Both the position numbers and the translations under genes were made by a program. The notes under the pieces were generated by a model. The model was not told where the DNA came from, searched no databases, and worked only from the letters and a program-made list of their open reading frames with translations. A DNA stretch of 64,000 nt, taken from Terriglobia bacterium (lineage in GTDB: Bacteria; Acidobacteriota; Terriglobia; Terriglobales; Acidobacteriaceae). How positions within the stretch are numbered: position 1 is the stretch's first letter; each line of letters starts with the position of its first letter. The stretch is from contig JAIQET010000002.1 in the NCBI GenBank assembly GCA_020073645.1, forward strand, positions 1 to 64,000, in the 5' to 3' direction. This document shows positions 27,064-35,895 of this stretch, piece after piece.

Positions 27064-28737
27064 ATGAAGAAGCTCTTGCTCATTCTGTTGCTGGTCACGG
27101 CGATCCTGGCTCACGCCGACAATTCCAGGCTGTCGCCTGACGTCCGAGCCACTGCCGCGTCTCATGCGCGCGTGGTTATCCAGTACAACAGCGCACCTGG
27201 GCCTCTTGATCTCCAACTGATCCTAAAATTGGCCGGGTCGATCCTCGGTCAATTGCCGCTAGTCAACGGGGTGGTCGCGGACCTCCCGGTCTCGAATCTG
27301 CCTTTGTTGTCGAACCAGGCCAATGTCAAGTACATCAGCCTCGATCGCGCCCTGTCCCCCACTTTGAGCAACGCAGCGCCCGCGGTGAACGCGCCGGTGG
27401 CATGGCAATCGGGTTACACCGGGACAGGCGTTGGAGTTGCCGTGATCGACAGCGGAATCAGCAGCCATCCAGACTTGAAAGGTGGCTTTCTCGGACTCTC
27501 CCGCGTCGTCTACAGCCAGAGCTTCGTTCCCGGCACATTGAGTGCTGCCGACCAATATGGACACGGCACCCACATCGCCGGTCTGATTGCCGGGAACGGC
27601 GCCAGTTCGACCGGAACGAAGTATTCAAGAACCTTTGAGGGCATCGCTCCCAACGCAAAACTGATCAATCTTCGCGTTCTCGATTCCAATGGCGCCGGAA
27701 CCGACAGTGCAGTGATTTCGGCTATTTCCCAAGCCATCCTGTTAAAGCCGCTGTTCAATATCCGTGTCATCAATTTGTCGCTCGGCCGACCGGTGTATGA
27801 GAGCTACACGCTTGATCCGGTTTGCCAAGCGGTGGAAGCCGCATGGAAGAGCGGAATCGTGGTCGTGGTTGCGGCGGGGAACAACGGACGCTTCACGGGA
27901 ACCGGTGGGTACGCCACCATCAGTTCTCCGGGCAACGACCCTTATGTGATTACGGTTGGCGCCATGAAGCCGATGGGAACGCCCACGCGCGCCGACGACC
28001 TGATTGCCAGCTACAGTTCAAAAGGTCCCACCGCGGTGGACCACGTCGTCAAACCTGACGTAGTGGCGCCGGGAAATCTGCTGGTGTCGCTGGAAGCGCC
28101 GGGCACGCTGTACAACGCATATCCCGGCAATCGTGTGCCCTATAACTACTATGTCGTCGGCGGCAGCAGCGCACCTTCTTCTGACTACTTCACCCTGAGC
28201 GGAACCAGCATGGCAGCCGGCGTGGTCAGTGGACTTGTCGCCGACCTGCTGCAAGCCAATTCCCGGCTCAATCCCGACCAGGTAAAAGCTCGTCTGATGA
28301 AGACGGCGTGGAAAACCTTCCCCGCCTACAGCAGCGTGACCGACCCTGCCAGCGGCGTTACTTACACTTCGCAATACGATGTGTTCACCGTCGGCGCCGG
28401 ATATGTCGACCTTCAGGCCGCTCTCCAGGATTCTTCCCTGCCTACCGGAACCGCAATGTCTCCGACGGCCTACTACGATGCGCAATCGGGCAACGTGTTC
28501 ATGGCATTCGATTCTTCTTCCACTTGGGGCGATTCCGCCATGTGGGGGGATTCAGCTATTTGGGGAACATCCCGGATCGAGTCGAATTCCGCCATGTGGG
28601 GCGACAGCGCCATGTGGGGCTCGGTCGCTAATACTGGATTTGTCACCATTTGGTCCGACAGCGCCATGTGGGGCGACAGTGCGATGTGGGGGGATAGCGC
28701 CATGTGGGGCGACAGCGCCACCAAGGGAGAAAACTAG
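27064..28737 (+). CDS. Secreted S8 (subtilisin-family) serine protease with WGDS repeat tail
   Basis: 557 residues. A signal peptide (MKKLLLILLLVTAILAHA) is followed by an I9-like propeptide region (about 20-95) and the S8 domain. The catalytic triad is visible as Asp129 (VAVIDSGISSHPDL), His170 (YGHGTHIAG) and Ser382 (SGTSMAAGV), with the oxyanion Asn in VAAGNNG. The last 75 residues are a low-complexity array of SAMWGDS-like units. Such tails occur in exported subtilases of soil bacteria, with unknown function; cell-surface or matrix binding is a guess. The ATG at 27064 is set by GGAGGGG upstream and the signal peptide. Confidence 0.93.
   Translation: MKKLLLILLLVTAILAHADNSRLSPDVRATAASHARVVIQYNSAPGPLDLQLILKLAGSILGQLPLVNGVVADLPVSNLPLLSNQANVKYISLDRALSPTLSNAAPAVNAPVAWQSGYTGTGVGVAVIDSGISSHPDLKGGFLGLSRVVYSQSFVPGTLSAADQYGHGTHIAGLIAGNGASSTGTKYSRTFEGIAPNAKLINLRVLDSNGAGTDSAVISAISQAILLKPLFNIRVINLSLGRPVYESYTLDPVCQAVEAAWKSGIVVVVAAGNNGRFTGTGGYATISSPGNDPYVITVGAMKPMGTPTRADDLIASYSSKGPTAVDHVVKPDVVAPGNLLVSLEAPGTLYNAYPGNRVPYNYYVVGGSSAPSSDYFTLSGTSMAAGVVSGLVADLLQANSRLNPDQVKARLMKTAWKTFPAYSSVTDPASGVTYTSQYDVFTVGAGYVDLQAALQDSSLPTGTAMSPTAYYDAQSGNVFMAFDSSSTWGDSAMWGDSAIWGTSRIESNSAMWGDSAMWGSVANTGFVTIWSDSAMWGDSAMWGDSAMWGDSATKGEN
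28516..28727 (+). repeat. 18-bp coding repeat (SAMWGD units)
   Basis: Units near GCCATGTGGGGCGACAGC occur about ten times, some degenerate, in two blocks separated by a non-repeat segment (about 28618-28655). They encode SAMWGD/SAIWGT hexapeptides. The near identity of the last three units suggests recent slippage or conversion. Confidence 0.85.
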
Positions 28738-28797
28738 AACTACCTTTGTCCTCTCATAATGCCAACCGGGCTACTCGATCGGGGATGGCACGGGTTG

Positions 28798-30534
28798 CTA
28801 TAGCGCCGGCAACGCGGTCTTCTGCTGGATGCCCTGGCCCTCGACGATGGTGTAAATGAAATCTGCCGGGACGTCGTGCAGCACTTCGAGCTTGCCGCTG
28901 GGCCAGCGGATTTCCACTTCACTCATTTTGCTTACGGTGCCCAGGCCAAAGTGCAACCGCGGATCATTCTGCGAGATATAGCTGCCTCCGGCGCGCACTT
29001 CGTTGAACTGAGTAAGCTTGCCCGCCTTCACGGTAACGCGCGCGCCGATGGCGGAGCGGTTGCTCTTGCTTCCCACCAGCTTGAACAGCACCCGATGATT
29101 CTTGTTGCCGCCCTGGTTTAATAGCAGCGTAGGCAACTCGCCAACATTGATTAGCAGGATATCGATGTTCCCATCATTATTGATGTCCCCAAAGGCCGCG
29201 CCCCGCCGCGATTCTAGCGGGATCGAATCCAGAACGCTGGAGACATCCTCGAAGCTGCCGTCGCGCCGGTTACGGAAAAGTTGCATGGGCTGGCGGTAGT
29301 GCGCCCCTCCGGGAATGGAATCCACCTGCGGATACACATGTCCGTTGGCGACGAAGATGTCCAGCCAGCCGTCGTTGTCCATATCAAAGAAAGCCGTTCC
29401 CCAGCCCACCAGCGGATACGTTGGCTGCGCCAGCTTGCTGGGCCAACTCACAGCTGAGAAGCCTTGCGCCCCCAGGTTGCGATACAAGTCATCGGCTTGT
29501 TCGGTGAAGTTGGTCACGAAAATGCCCACGCGGCCTTCGTTCAGATAGTCGCCCCAGTCCACGCCCATCGAGCCCTGCATCTCGCCGTCCGCGCTGACCG
29601 CCGCTCCGGAGAGCATGCCTATATCTTCAAACGTGCCGTCATGCTGGTTGTGGTAGAGGAAATTGGGGCCGGTGTCATTGGCGACATACAAATCTGGCCA
29701 GCCATCATTGTCGTAGTCGCCCCAGACGGCGCCCAGCCCGTAGTAGTGGTTGGGATCGTCCACGCCCGCCTTCTTCGAAACTTCCTCGAACGTCCCGTCT
29801 CCGCGGTTGTGAAACAGAAAGTCCGATTCCCCGATCATTCCCCACGGACCGCATTGCACCGCAACTCCCTTGAAGCGGCAGTTTTTCTCGTCACTGCCGA
29901 AGTCCGGCAGCTTGTTCATGTCGAAGTGCACATAGCGCGACACGAACAGGTCCACATAGCCGTCGCGGTCGTAGTCGGCCCATGCCGCGCCCGTGCTGAA
30001 GCCGCCCGCCGCCACCCCGGCCTTGTCGGTGACATCTTCAAACTTGCAATTCCCCAGGTTGCGGTACAGCGCGTTCCCCCCATAGCCAGTGACGTAAATG
30101 TCCGGAAGCCCGTCGTTGTCGTAATCGGCGACCGCCACACCCATCCCCCAGCCTTTGCGGGTAAGCCCGGCAGACTTGCTGATGTCAGTGAACTTGAGAT
30201 CGGCATCCTGGTGATAGAGGGTGATCATGGGATCGCCGCCCTGGCGAAAGCGCTCGACCGTCGATCCGTTCACGGTGAGGATGTCGAGCTTGCCGTCGTT
30301 GTCGCAGTCGATCAGCCCCGCCCCTCCGCTCATGGACTCGACAATGTATTTCTTTTCCGGTGACGAAATGTGCGAGACGGTCAGGCCCGCCTGCCTGGCC
30401 ACATCTACAAAGTGGGGTAAGGGAGTCTTCGGGGCGGCGGGTGCGGACGTCGTTGGAGGATGCTTCTTCGGAGCAGTTGCCTGTGCACACGCGATGACCG
30501 AGAAAACCAGGACCACGGAGAGGAGTTTGTGCAT
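28798..30534 (-). CDS. CRTAC1-type FG-GAP / ASPIC-UnbV repeat protein, secreted
   Basis: 578 residues with a signal peptide (MHKLLSVVLVFSVIACAQA). The protein has at least five FG-GAP/VCBS repeats with calcium-binding loops: DCDNDGKLDILTVNG, DYDNDGLPDIYVTGY, DYDRDGYVDLFVSRY, DYDNDGWPDLYVAND and DINNDGNIDILLINV. It ends in an ASPIC/UnbV domain (GARVTVKAG...GSYISQNDPRLHFGLG...VEIRWPSGKLEVL). These form beta-propellers of unknown binding target. The ATG at 30534 starts the signal peptide, and the frame is open to 30594. It is convergent with the subtilase gene. Confidence 0.92.
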   Translation of the reverse strand: MHKLLSVVLVFSVIACAQATAPKKHPPTTSAPAAPKTPLPHFVDVARQAGLTVSHISSPEKKYIVESMSGGAGLIDCDNDGKLDILTVNGSTVERFRQGGDPMITLYHQDADLKFTDISKSAGLTRKGWGMGVAVADYDNDGLPDIYVTGYGGNALYRNLGNCKFEDVTDKAGVAAGGFSTGAAWADYDRDGYVDLFVSRYVHFDMNKLPDFGSDEKNCRFKGVAVQCGPWGMIGESDFLFHNRGDGTFEEVSKKAGVDDPNHYYGLGAVWGDYDNDGWPDLYVANDTGPNFLYHNQHDGTFEDIGMLSGAAVSADGEMQGSMGVDWGDYLNEGRVGIFVTNFTEQADDLYRNLGAQGFSAVSWPSKLAQPTYPLVGWGTAFFDMDNDGWLDIFVANGHVYPQVDSIPGGAHYRQPMQLFRNRRDGSFEDVSSVLDSIPLESRRGAAFGDINNDGNIDILLINVGELPTLLLNQGGNKNHRVLFKLVGSKSNRSAIGARVTVKAGKLTQFNEVRAGGSYISQNDPRLHFGLGTVSKMSEVEIRWPSGKLEVLHDVPADFIYTIVEGQGIQQKTALPAL

Positions 30535-30668
30535 GGCGGAGAGAATTCCGAGATTATAGCCCAGGATCCGAAGGCATCGCCGATGCTCGCCCACAGGTTC
30601 ATGTGAAACTTTCTCTCGTGCCAGACATCAATTGGAGGCAGCCGCCCGGTAGCGGCATTGGTGTATCC

Positions 30669-31451
30669 ATGACAAAGGTCTTCATCTCGTTATTCATAGT
30701 AGTTTGCGTTGCGGTCATGATGTTTGCCGGTACGCCCGGTGCTTCGCGCGACAACTCCACCCACACTCCCGTGCTGGTGGAATTGTTTACCTCGGAGGGA
30801 TGCTCCAGTTGTCCGCCCGCCGACCGCCTGCTGCAGGACCTCGACAAGCAGCCGGTTTCGGGCGCGCAGGTGATCGTGCTCAGCGAGCACGTGGACTACT
30901 GGAACCATATCGGCTGGAAGGACCCCTATTCTTCCCGCTTCTTCAGCGACCGCCAGAGCGCCTACTCCGGCCACTTCGGTTTGAGCAGCGTCTACACCCC
31001 CGAGATGGTCGTGGACGGCGCCACCGAATTTGTGGGCAGCGATTCCCGCCGTGCCAACCAGGCGTGTGGAGAGGCTCGTTCGTCCCAGAAGATTTCTGTC
31101 CGAATTTCGAACGTGTCGGTCAGCGGGGGAAACATTCAGGCGCGCGTGGAAGCCGACCCCCTCCCGGAATCTTTTTCCCAGGGCAAAGCCGAGGTCGTCG
31201 CCGTGGTGGCACTCAATCACGCCGAATCTCAGGTCTCCGCTGGGGAGAACTCCGGCCGCCGTCTGACCCACGTCGCCGTGGTGCAGAGCCTCACCAAGAT
31301 TGGAACCGTGGAAAAAGGCAAGAGCTTCTCCCAGGACGTTCGCCTGAAACTCCCGTCCGGGGACGATACTTCCAACCTCCGCCTGATCGCCTTCGTGCAG
31401 GAACCCGGCCCCGGCAAGGTGCTCGGAGCTGCGCTGGAGCGCGTAAAGTAG
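30669..31451 (+). CDS. Secreted DUF1223 thioredoxin-like protein
   Basis: 260 residues. A signal peptide (TKVFISLFIVVCVAVMMFAG) leads into a DUF1223 domain: PVLVELFTSEGCSSCPPADRLL with a thioredoxin-like CxxC, then LSEHVDYWNHIGWKDPYSS and VYTPEMVVDGATEFVGSD. The family has a thioredoxin fold but no settled biochemical role. The ATG at 30669 begins the signal peptide. A GTG at 30603 would add 22 unlikely residues. The TAG stop is part of a dispersed palindromic repeat (31448-31469). Confidence 0.87.
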   Translation: MTKVFISLFIVVCVAVMMFAGTPGASRDNSTHTPVLVELFTSEGCSSCPPADRLLQDLDKQPVSGAQVIVLSEHVDYWNHIGWKDPYSSRFFSDRQSAYSGHFGLSSVYTPEMVVDGATEFVGSDSRRANQACGEARSSQKISVRISNVSVSGGNIQARVEADPLPESFSQGKAEVVAVVALNHAESQVSAGENSGRRLTHVAVVQSLTKIGTVEKGKSFSQDVRLKLPSGDDTSNLRLIAFVQEPGPGKVLGAALERVK

Positions 31452-31469
31452 CACCGGCGTCTCGCCGGC
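31448..31469. repeat. REP-like palindrome carrying the stop codon
   Basis: TAGCACCGGCGTCTCGCCGG is a variant of the element at 50518 and 56101, with GCCGGCG/CGCCGGC-like arms. Its TAG is the stop of the DUF1223 gene. Confidence 0.75.
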
Positions 31470-31495
31470 ACCGTTGTCTTCGGCAGAAAACTCGG

Positions 31496-34400
31496 CTATA
31501 CCTCAGCAACGCGTGGCGAGATTTTCTTCCGTCGCTCCCGCCACCCTTCAATAACCAGATACAGCACGGGGATGAAAAACAGGTTCAGAACAGTTGACAT
31601 GATCATTCCGCCAAAGACCGTGGTTCCGACCGAATGCCTGCCCTTCTCGCCCGCGCCGCTGGCCAGCACCAGCGGAACTACGCCCAGGATGAACGCAAAC
31701 GAAGTCATCAAGATCGGCCGCAGCCGGATCCTGGCCGCCTCGATGGCAGCCTCCACCAAAGGCAGGCCTCGCTCCCGCAATTGCTCGGCAAACTCGACGA
31801 TCAGAATTGCGTTCTTGCTCGACAATCCCACCAGCATCACCAGCCCGATCTGGCAATAAACGTCGTTCTCCAGTCCGCGCAGCCACACCGCCCCTAACGC
31901 TCCCAGCATCGCCATGGGCACAGCCAGCAGCACAATGAAGGGCAGCACGAAGCTCTCATACTGGGCCGACAGCGTGAGATAAACCACCAGCGTCCCCAGC
32001 CCAAACAAGATGAGAGAAGTACCGCCCGACTGGAGTTCTTCCAGCGAAAGCCCCGTCCATTCGTAGGTGAAACCCTGCGGCATCACCTTGGCGCTCAGGT
32101 TTTCCATGGCGTTGATGGCCTGCCCGGAACTGAACCCCGGTGCCGCCACCCCGTCAATCTCCGCCGCGCGAAACAGGTTGTAGTGGCTGATCACCTGTGG
32201 GCTGGTGGTCTGCGAAATCGTCGCCAGGCTGTCCAGCGGAATCATCGCCCCGCTGTCGGAGCGCACGTAAAACTGCTTGATGTCTTTGGCCTGCGAGCGG
32301 AATTGCTTGTCGGCTTGCACGTATACGCGGTACGAACGATTGTTGAAATCAAAATCGTTGACGTATGCCGACCCCATGTACACGCCCAGCGTGTCCGTGA
32401 TCTGCTGTAGCGGGATGTGCAGGCTCTTGGCTTTCTCGCGATCAATGGTCACCAGGAATTGTGGATCGCTGGCGGTATAGGTGGTGAACAATCCGGCCAG
32501 ATCCTTGCGCACAAACCCCTCGCGGACCATGTCCTGCGTGACCTTTTCCAGTTCCACCAGCGTGTGATTGCCCTGGTCCTGCACTTCAAACTGGAAACCT
32601 CCGAACTCGCCCAGGCCCTGGACTGCGGCAGGCAGGAATGGAATGACGAGGGCTCCGGAAATCCTGGACAGCGGCCCGCGCACGCGGGCCAGAACAGCGT
32701 CGGCGTTGTGCTCGTCCCCTCTGCGCTGAGAATACGGTTTCAGCGGAACGAAGATCAGCCCGCGGTTGGAAGCATTCCCGCTGAAGCTGAAGCCAGTGAC
32801 GGAAAATGTGCCTTCGACTTCCGGCATCTTGCCCAGCGCCGCCGCCACCTGCTCCCCGATTTTTTTCGTGTACTCCAGCGACGCCCCCGAGGGTGCCTGC
32901 ACCGCGATGATGAAATACTCCTGGTCCTCATTGGGCACAAAACCTCTGGGCACTCGCACAAAAGCAAAGTAAGTCAGCCCTAGCCCGGCAAGAAAAAGCA
33001 ACACCATGACCAAGCGGTACTTCAGAAACCCGCGCAGAGTGCCACGGTAGAGATCGGTAGTTACCGCAATGGCTTTGTCCACCTTCCGGAACAACCAGTT
33101 CTTCTCTCCGTGCTCTCGCCCCAACAGGAGGGCCGAGAGCGCCGGCGTCAATGTCAATGCGTTGAAAGCGGAGATGGAGATCGAGAACGCAATGGTCAGC
33201 GCAAACTGGCGAAACAGAATGCCCGTGGTTCCCGGAAAGAACGCCACCGGCACGAACACTGCCACCAGCACCAACGAGGTGGCGATCACTGCTCCAGTGA
33301 CCTCCCCCATGGCTGCGGACGCCGCTTTGCGGGCATCGCGCTCGCCTTCCTGGATGTGGCGCTCAATGTTCTCAATCACCACGATGGCATCGTCCACCAC
33401 CAGTCCTGTCGCCAGCGTGATGCCGAACAGGGTCAGGGTGTTCACCGAAAAACCGAGCAGCTTGACGAATGCAAACGTCCCGATCAGCGACACCGGAATC
33501 GTCACCGCCGGGATGATGGTGCTGCGCCAGTCCTCCAGGAAAACAAAAATCACCAGGATGACCAGCACAATCGCCGCGCCTAGGGTATTCAGCACTTCCC
33601 GGATGGATTCGCCCACCGCATCGGTGGTATCGAACGCCAGCTGATACGTCATGCCGGGAGGAAATCTCTTGGCCAGCCGTTCCAGTTCGGCGATCGCCAG
33701 TCGGTCTACTTCCAGCGCGTTGGCGTTTGAGAGCTGGGTAATACCCAGACCCACCGCCTCATGCCCGTTGTACTGCAGGTCGGAACCATAGTCCTCCGCC
33801 CCAAGTTCAGCCCGGCCTACATCTCTTACCCGAACCAGGGTGCCGTCCGAATTGGTTTTCAGGATGATGTCTTCGAACTGAGTCGGCTCGCTGAGCCTTC
33901 CGATGGCCCGCACGCTGATCTGAAAAGCCTGCCCCGGCTTGATGGGAGGCTGCCCTACTTGTCCTGCAGCCACCTCCACGTTTTGCTCTTGCAGCGCATT
34001 CACTACGTCGGACGCCGTGAGCGCGCGGCTGGCCATGCGTTCGGGATCCAGCCACATGCGCATCGAGTACCGTCGCTCGCCGAAGATGAAGACCTCGGCT
34101 ACCCCCGGGATACGTTTCAGATTGTCGCGAACATAGACGTCCAGGTAGTTGCTCATGAACAGGGGATCATAGCGGCCATCCGGCGAGTACACCGCGGCGC
34201 CGAACACGAAGTTATTCGAGGCCTTGGTGATGGTCACGCCCGTGGTCTTGACCTGGTTCGGCAGCCGGCCCTGCGCCGTGTTGACGCGGTTTTGAATGTC
34301 CACCGCCGCCAGGTCCGGATCGCGGTTCAGGTCGAACGTCGCCACAATGTTGCTGGTCCCGTCGTTACTGCTGGTCGAGGTGATGTACTTCATCGCCTCC

Positions 34401-34618
34401 GCGCCGTTGATCTGCTGTTCCAGGGGCTGTGTGACTGCGGTTTCCACGGTCTGTGCGCTCGCTCCGGTGTACGCGCTGGTGACGGAAATCTGCGGCGGCG
34501 CCAGGTTGGGAAACTGAGAAATCGGCAGCGAAGGAATCACGACCGCGCCCGCCAGAATGATGAGCAGCGCGCACACCGTGGCGAACACCGGCCGTCGAAT
34601 GAAGAAATTGACGAACAT
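31496..34618 (-). CDS. RND efflux pump inner-membrane transporter (AcrB/HAE1 family)
   Basis: 1040 residues, the usual AcrB length. A trimeric proton-driven pump that exports drugs and hydrophobic compounds through a periplasmic adaptor and an outer-membrane channel. Visible are the first helix MFVNFFIRRPVFATVCALLI, the porter domain start SVTSAYTGASAQTVE, and the proton-relay Asp pair in TGLVVDDAIVVIENIERH (TM4). The second half starts FLKYRLVMVLLFLAGLGL, with the matching helix LVMLVGLSSKNAILIVEFAE (TM10). The ATG at 34618 matches the family start, and the open frame to 34660 is repeat-derived. It lies 76 bases downstream of its adaptor gene. No TolC-like gene is adjacent. Confidence 0.96.
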   Translation of the reverse strand: MFVNFFIRRPVFATVCALLIILAGAVVIPSLPISQFPNLAPPQISVTSAYTGASAQTVETAVTQPLEQQINGAEAMKYITSTSSNDGTSNIVATFDLNRDPDLAAVDIQNRVNTAQGRLPNQVKTTGVTITKASNNFVFGAAVYSPDGRYDPLFMSNYLDVYVRDNLKRIPGVAEVFIFGERRYSMRMWLDPERMASRALTASDVVNALQEQNVEVAAGQVGQPPIKPGQAFQISVRAIGRLSEPTQFEDIILKTNSDGTLVRVRDVGRAELGAEDYGSDLQYNGHEAVGLGITQLSNANALEVDRLAIAELERLAKRFPPGMTYQLAFDTTDAVGESIREVLNTLGAAIVLVILVIFVFLEDWRSTIIPAVTIPVSLIGTFAFVKLLGFSVNTLTLFGITLATGLVVDDAIVVIENIERHIQEGERDARKAASAAMGEVTGAVIATSLVLVAVFVPVAFFPGTTGILFRQFALTIAFSISISAFNALTLTPALSALLLGREHGEKNWLFRKVDKAIAVTTDLYRGTLRGFLKYRLVMVLLFLAGLGLTYFAFVRVPRGFVPNEDQEYFIIAVQAPSGASLEYTKKIGEQVAAALGKMPEVEGTFSVTGFSFSGNASNRGLIFVPLKPYSQRRGDEHNADAVLARVRGPLSRISGALVIPFLPAAVQGLGEFGGFQFEVQDQGNHTLVELEKVTQDMVREGFVRKDLAGLFTTYTASDPQFLVTIDREKAKSLHIPLQQITDTLGVYMGSAYVNDFDFNNRSYRVYVQADKQFRSQAKDIKQFYVRSDSGAMIPLDSLATISQTTSPQVISHYNLFRAAEIDGVAAPGFSSGQAINAMENLSAKVMPQGFTYEWTGLSLEELQSGGTSLILFGLGTLVVYLTLSAQYESFVLPFIVLLAVPMAMLGALGAVWLRGLENDVYCQIGLVMLVGLSSKNAILIVEFAEQLRERGLPLVEAAIEAARIRLRPILMTSFAFILGVVPLVLASGAGEKGRHSVGTTVFGGMIMSTVLNLFFIPVLYLVIEGWRERRKKISPRVAEV

Positions 34619-34700
34619 GAGGAGTAGGTAGCTGGTAGTTGGTAGCGGGTAGCGGAGCAAAACCAGCGGCTCGCTACCAGCTGCCAGCGACTAGCTACGA
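34619..34700. repeat. Short-word inverted repeat (GTAGCTGGTAG / CTACCAGCTGCC)
   Basis: The gap between adaptor and pump genes consists of GAGTAGGTAGCTGGTAGTTGG-like words and, after a spacer, their complement (CTACCAGCTGCCAGCGACTAGC). The TAG stop of the adaptor gene (34695-34697) lies inside it. Confidence 0.75.
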
Positions 34701-35822
34701 GCTGCCTTCTTGCGGCGAAACCGCCGTCCCATCGACCAGAAACTGAGTTCCGGAAACGATGATCTTGTCGCCAGACTTGATTCCGTCCAACACGACGTAA
34801 TCGTTCCCGACCATATCCCCGACGCGCAGCGGTTTCTGATGCGCCACCAGCTTGCCGTTCTGGTCCTCGGCCACAAACGTGAAGTACTGCCCGCCCACCC
34901 GCGAAACCGCCAGCACCGGAACCACGAGTCCCTCGTGCATTCCCCACACTACCCGCGCGCGAATGAACTGCGCGTTGCGCAACTTGTCCTGATGGTTGGC
35001 TATGGTTGCTTTGACCAGTAAGGTCTGCGTGGTGCTGTCCACCTGCGGAGAAATGAAACTGATTCGGCTGTCCGCGGTTACATTGCCCGCGCCGTCCACG
35101 ATCTGTACCGGCATGCTCATCCTGAGTTGGGTGGAGCGCTCCACCGGCACGTAGATATAAGCTTCCAGGCTGCCGGGTTTGTCCACCGTGGTCAGCACCG
35201 TGGTGTTGGTGACGCGGTCCCCCACGCGCACCGGAATATCGCCGACAATGCCGCTGGTCTGGGAAACTACCTTGTAGTAGTGGAGTTGCACTTTCTGCTC
35301 GCGCACCTGTGCTTCCAGGGAACGCAACTGCGCCTGCGCCGAATCCAGCGATGTCTTGGCCTGGTCAAACTCCTGCTTGCTGGTAACCCCTGCCTCGTAC
35401 AGCTTGCTGATCCGCTCATACTGCTGCTGCGCATATTGCAGATTCGCGGCTTGTGCCGCGTGCGCGTCTTCCTGGCTGCGCACGGTCGCCTCTTGCTTGC
35501 TGGGATCGATCTGCATTATGGGAGTGGTCGGCGAAACGTGATCGCCGGAATGCACATAGATCTGGGTGATGTACCCTTCTACCTGCGGCATGATCACCGC
35601 CGAGTCCCGCGACTTGAGCGTGGCCACGTATTCCGTGGTGTCGCTCAGCGGAACAGCACGCGCCACTGCGATCTTGACCGGAACCGCCGGGTCCCGCGGT
35701 TGCGCCCCCTTCGCGGGCCCGCCGCTGCAAGCCACACCCAGCGCGGCCAGCGTCACGGCTACCAGCAAAGTAGCGGAGTATGCCCGCGCCGCGAACCCCA
35801 ATCTGAAACTCCCTTTTCTCAT
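34695..35822 (-). CDS. RND periplasmic adaptor (membrane fusion protein) lipoprotein
   Basis: 375 residues of the AcrA/MexA family. The N-terminus has a lipobox (LAALGVAC), so it should be a lipoprotein anchored in the inner membrane. Then come the barrel-sandwich half (VEGYITQIYVHSGDHVSPTTPIMQID), a long alpha-hairpin (about 105-180, ISKLYEAGVTSKQEFDQAKTSL), the second lipoyl half (SGIVGDIPVRVGDRVT) and the beta-barrel and membrane-proximal domains. It is the first gene of the pump operon. The ATG at 35822 gives a proper lipoprotein signal; the open frame to 35993 is antisense to the glycerate kinase start. Confidence 0.93.
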   Translation of the reverse strand: MRKGSFRLGFAARAYSATLLVAVTLAALGVACSGGPAKGAQPRDPAVPVKIAVARAVPLSDTTEYVATLKSRDSAVIMPQVEGYITQIYVHSGDHVSPTTPIMQIDPSKQEATVRSQEDAHAAQAANLQYAQQQYERISKLYEAGVTSKQEFDQAKTSLDSAQAQLRSLEAQVREQKVQLHYYKVVSQTSGIVGDIPVRVGDRVTNTTVLTTVDKPGSLEAYIYVPVERSTQLRMSMPVQIVDGAGNVTADSRISFISPQVDSTTQTLLVKATIANHQDKLRNAQFIRARVVWGMHEGLVVPVLAVSRVGGQYFTFVAEDQNGKLVAHQKPLRVGDMVGNDYVVLDGIKSGDKIIVSGTQFLVDGTAVSPQEGSS

Positions 35823-35882
35823 CTTCTGTAAGCTACCACGCGGCGTTTCCAGGGGCCAATGCTTGCACGCGAGCGATGCCTC

Positions 35883-35888
35883 TATAAT
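35883..35888 (+). promoter_or_regulatory. -10 box directly before the glycerate kinase start (leaderless)
   Basis: A perfect TATAAT ends seven bases before the ATG at 35896, leaving no room for a ribosome binding site. TTGCAC at 35863 is the nearest -35 candidate, but its spacer is only 14 bases. Confidence 0.5.
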
Positions 35889-35895
35889 CCTCACC

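Noticed and set aside
28516-28727. CRISPR-like array
   Set aside because: The regular units encode SAMWGD repeats in the protease frame, have no unique spacers and no cas genes nearby.
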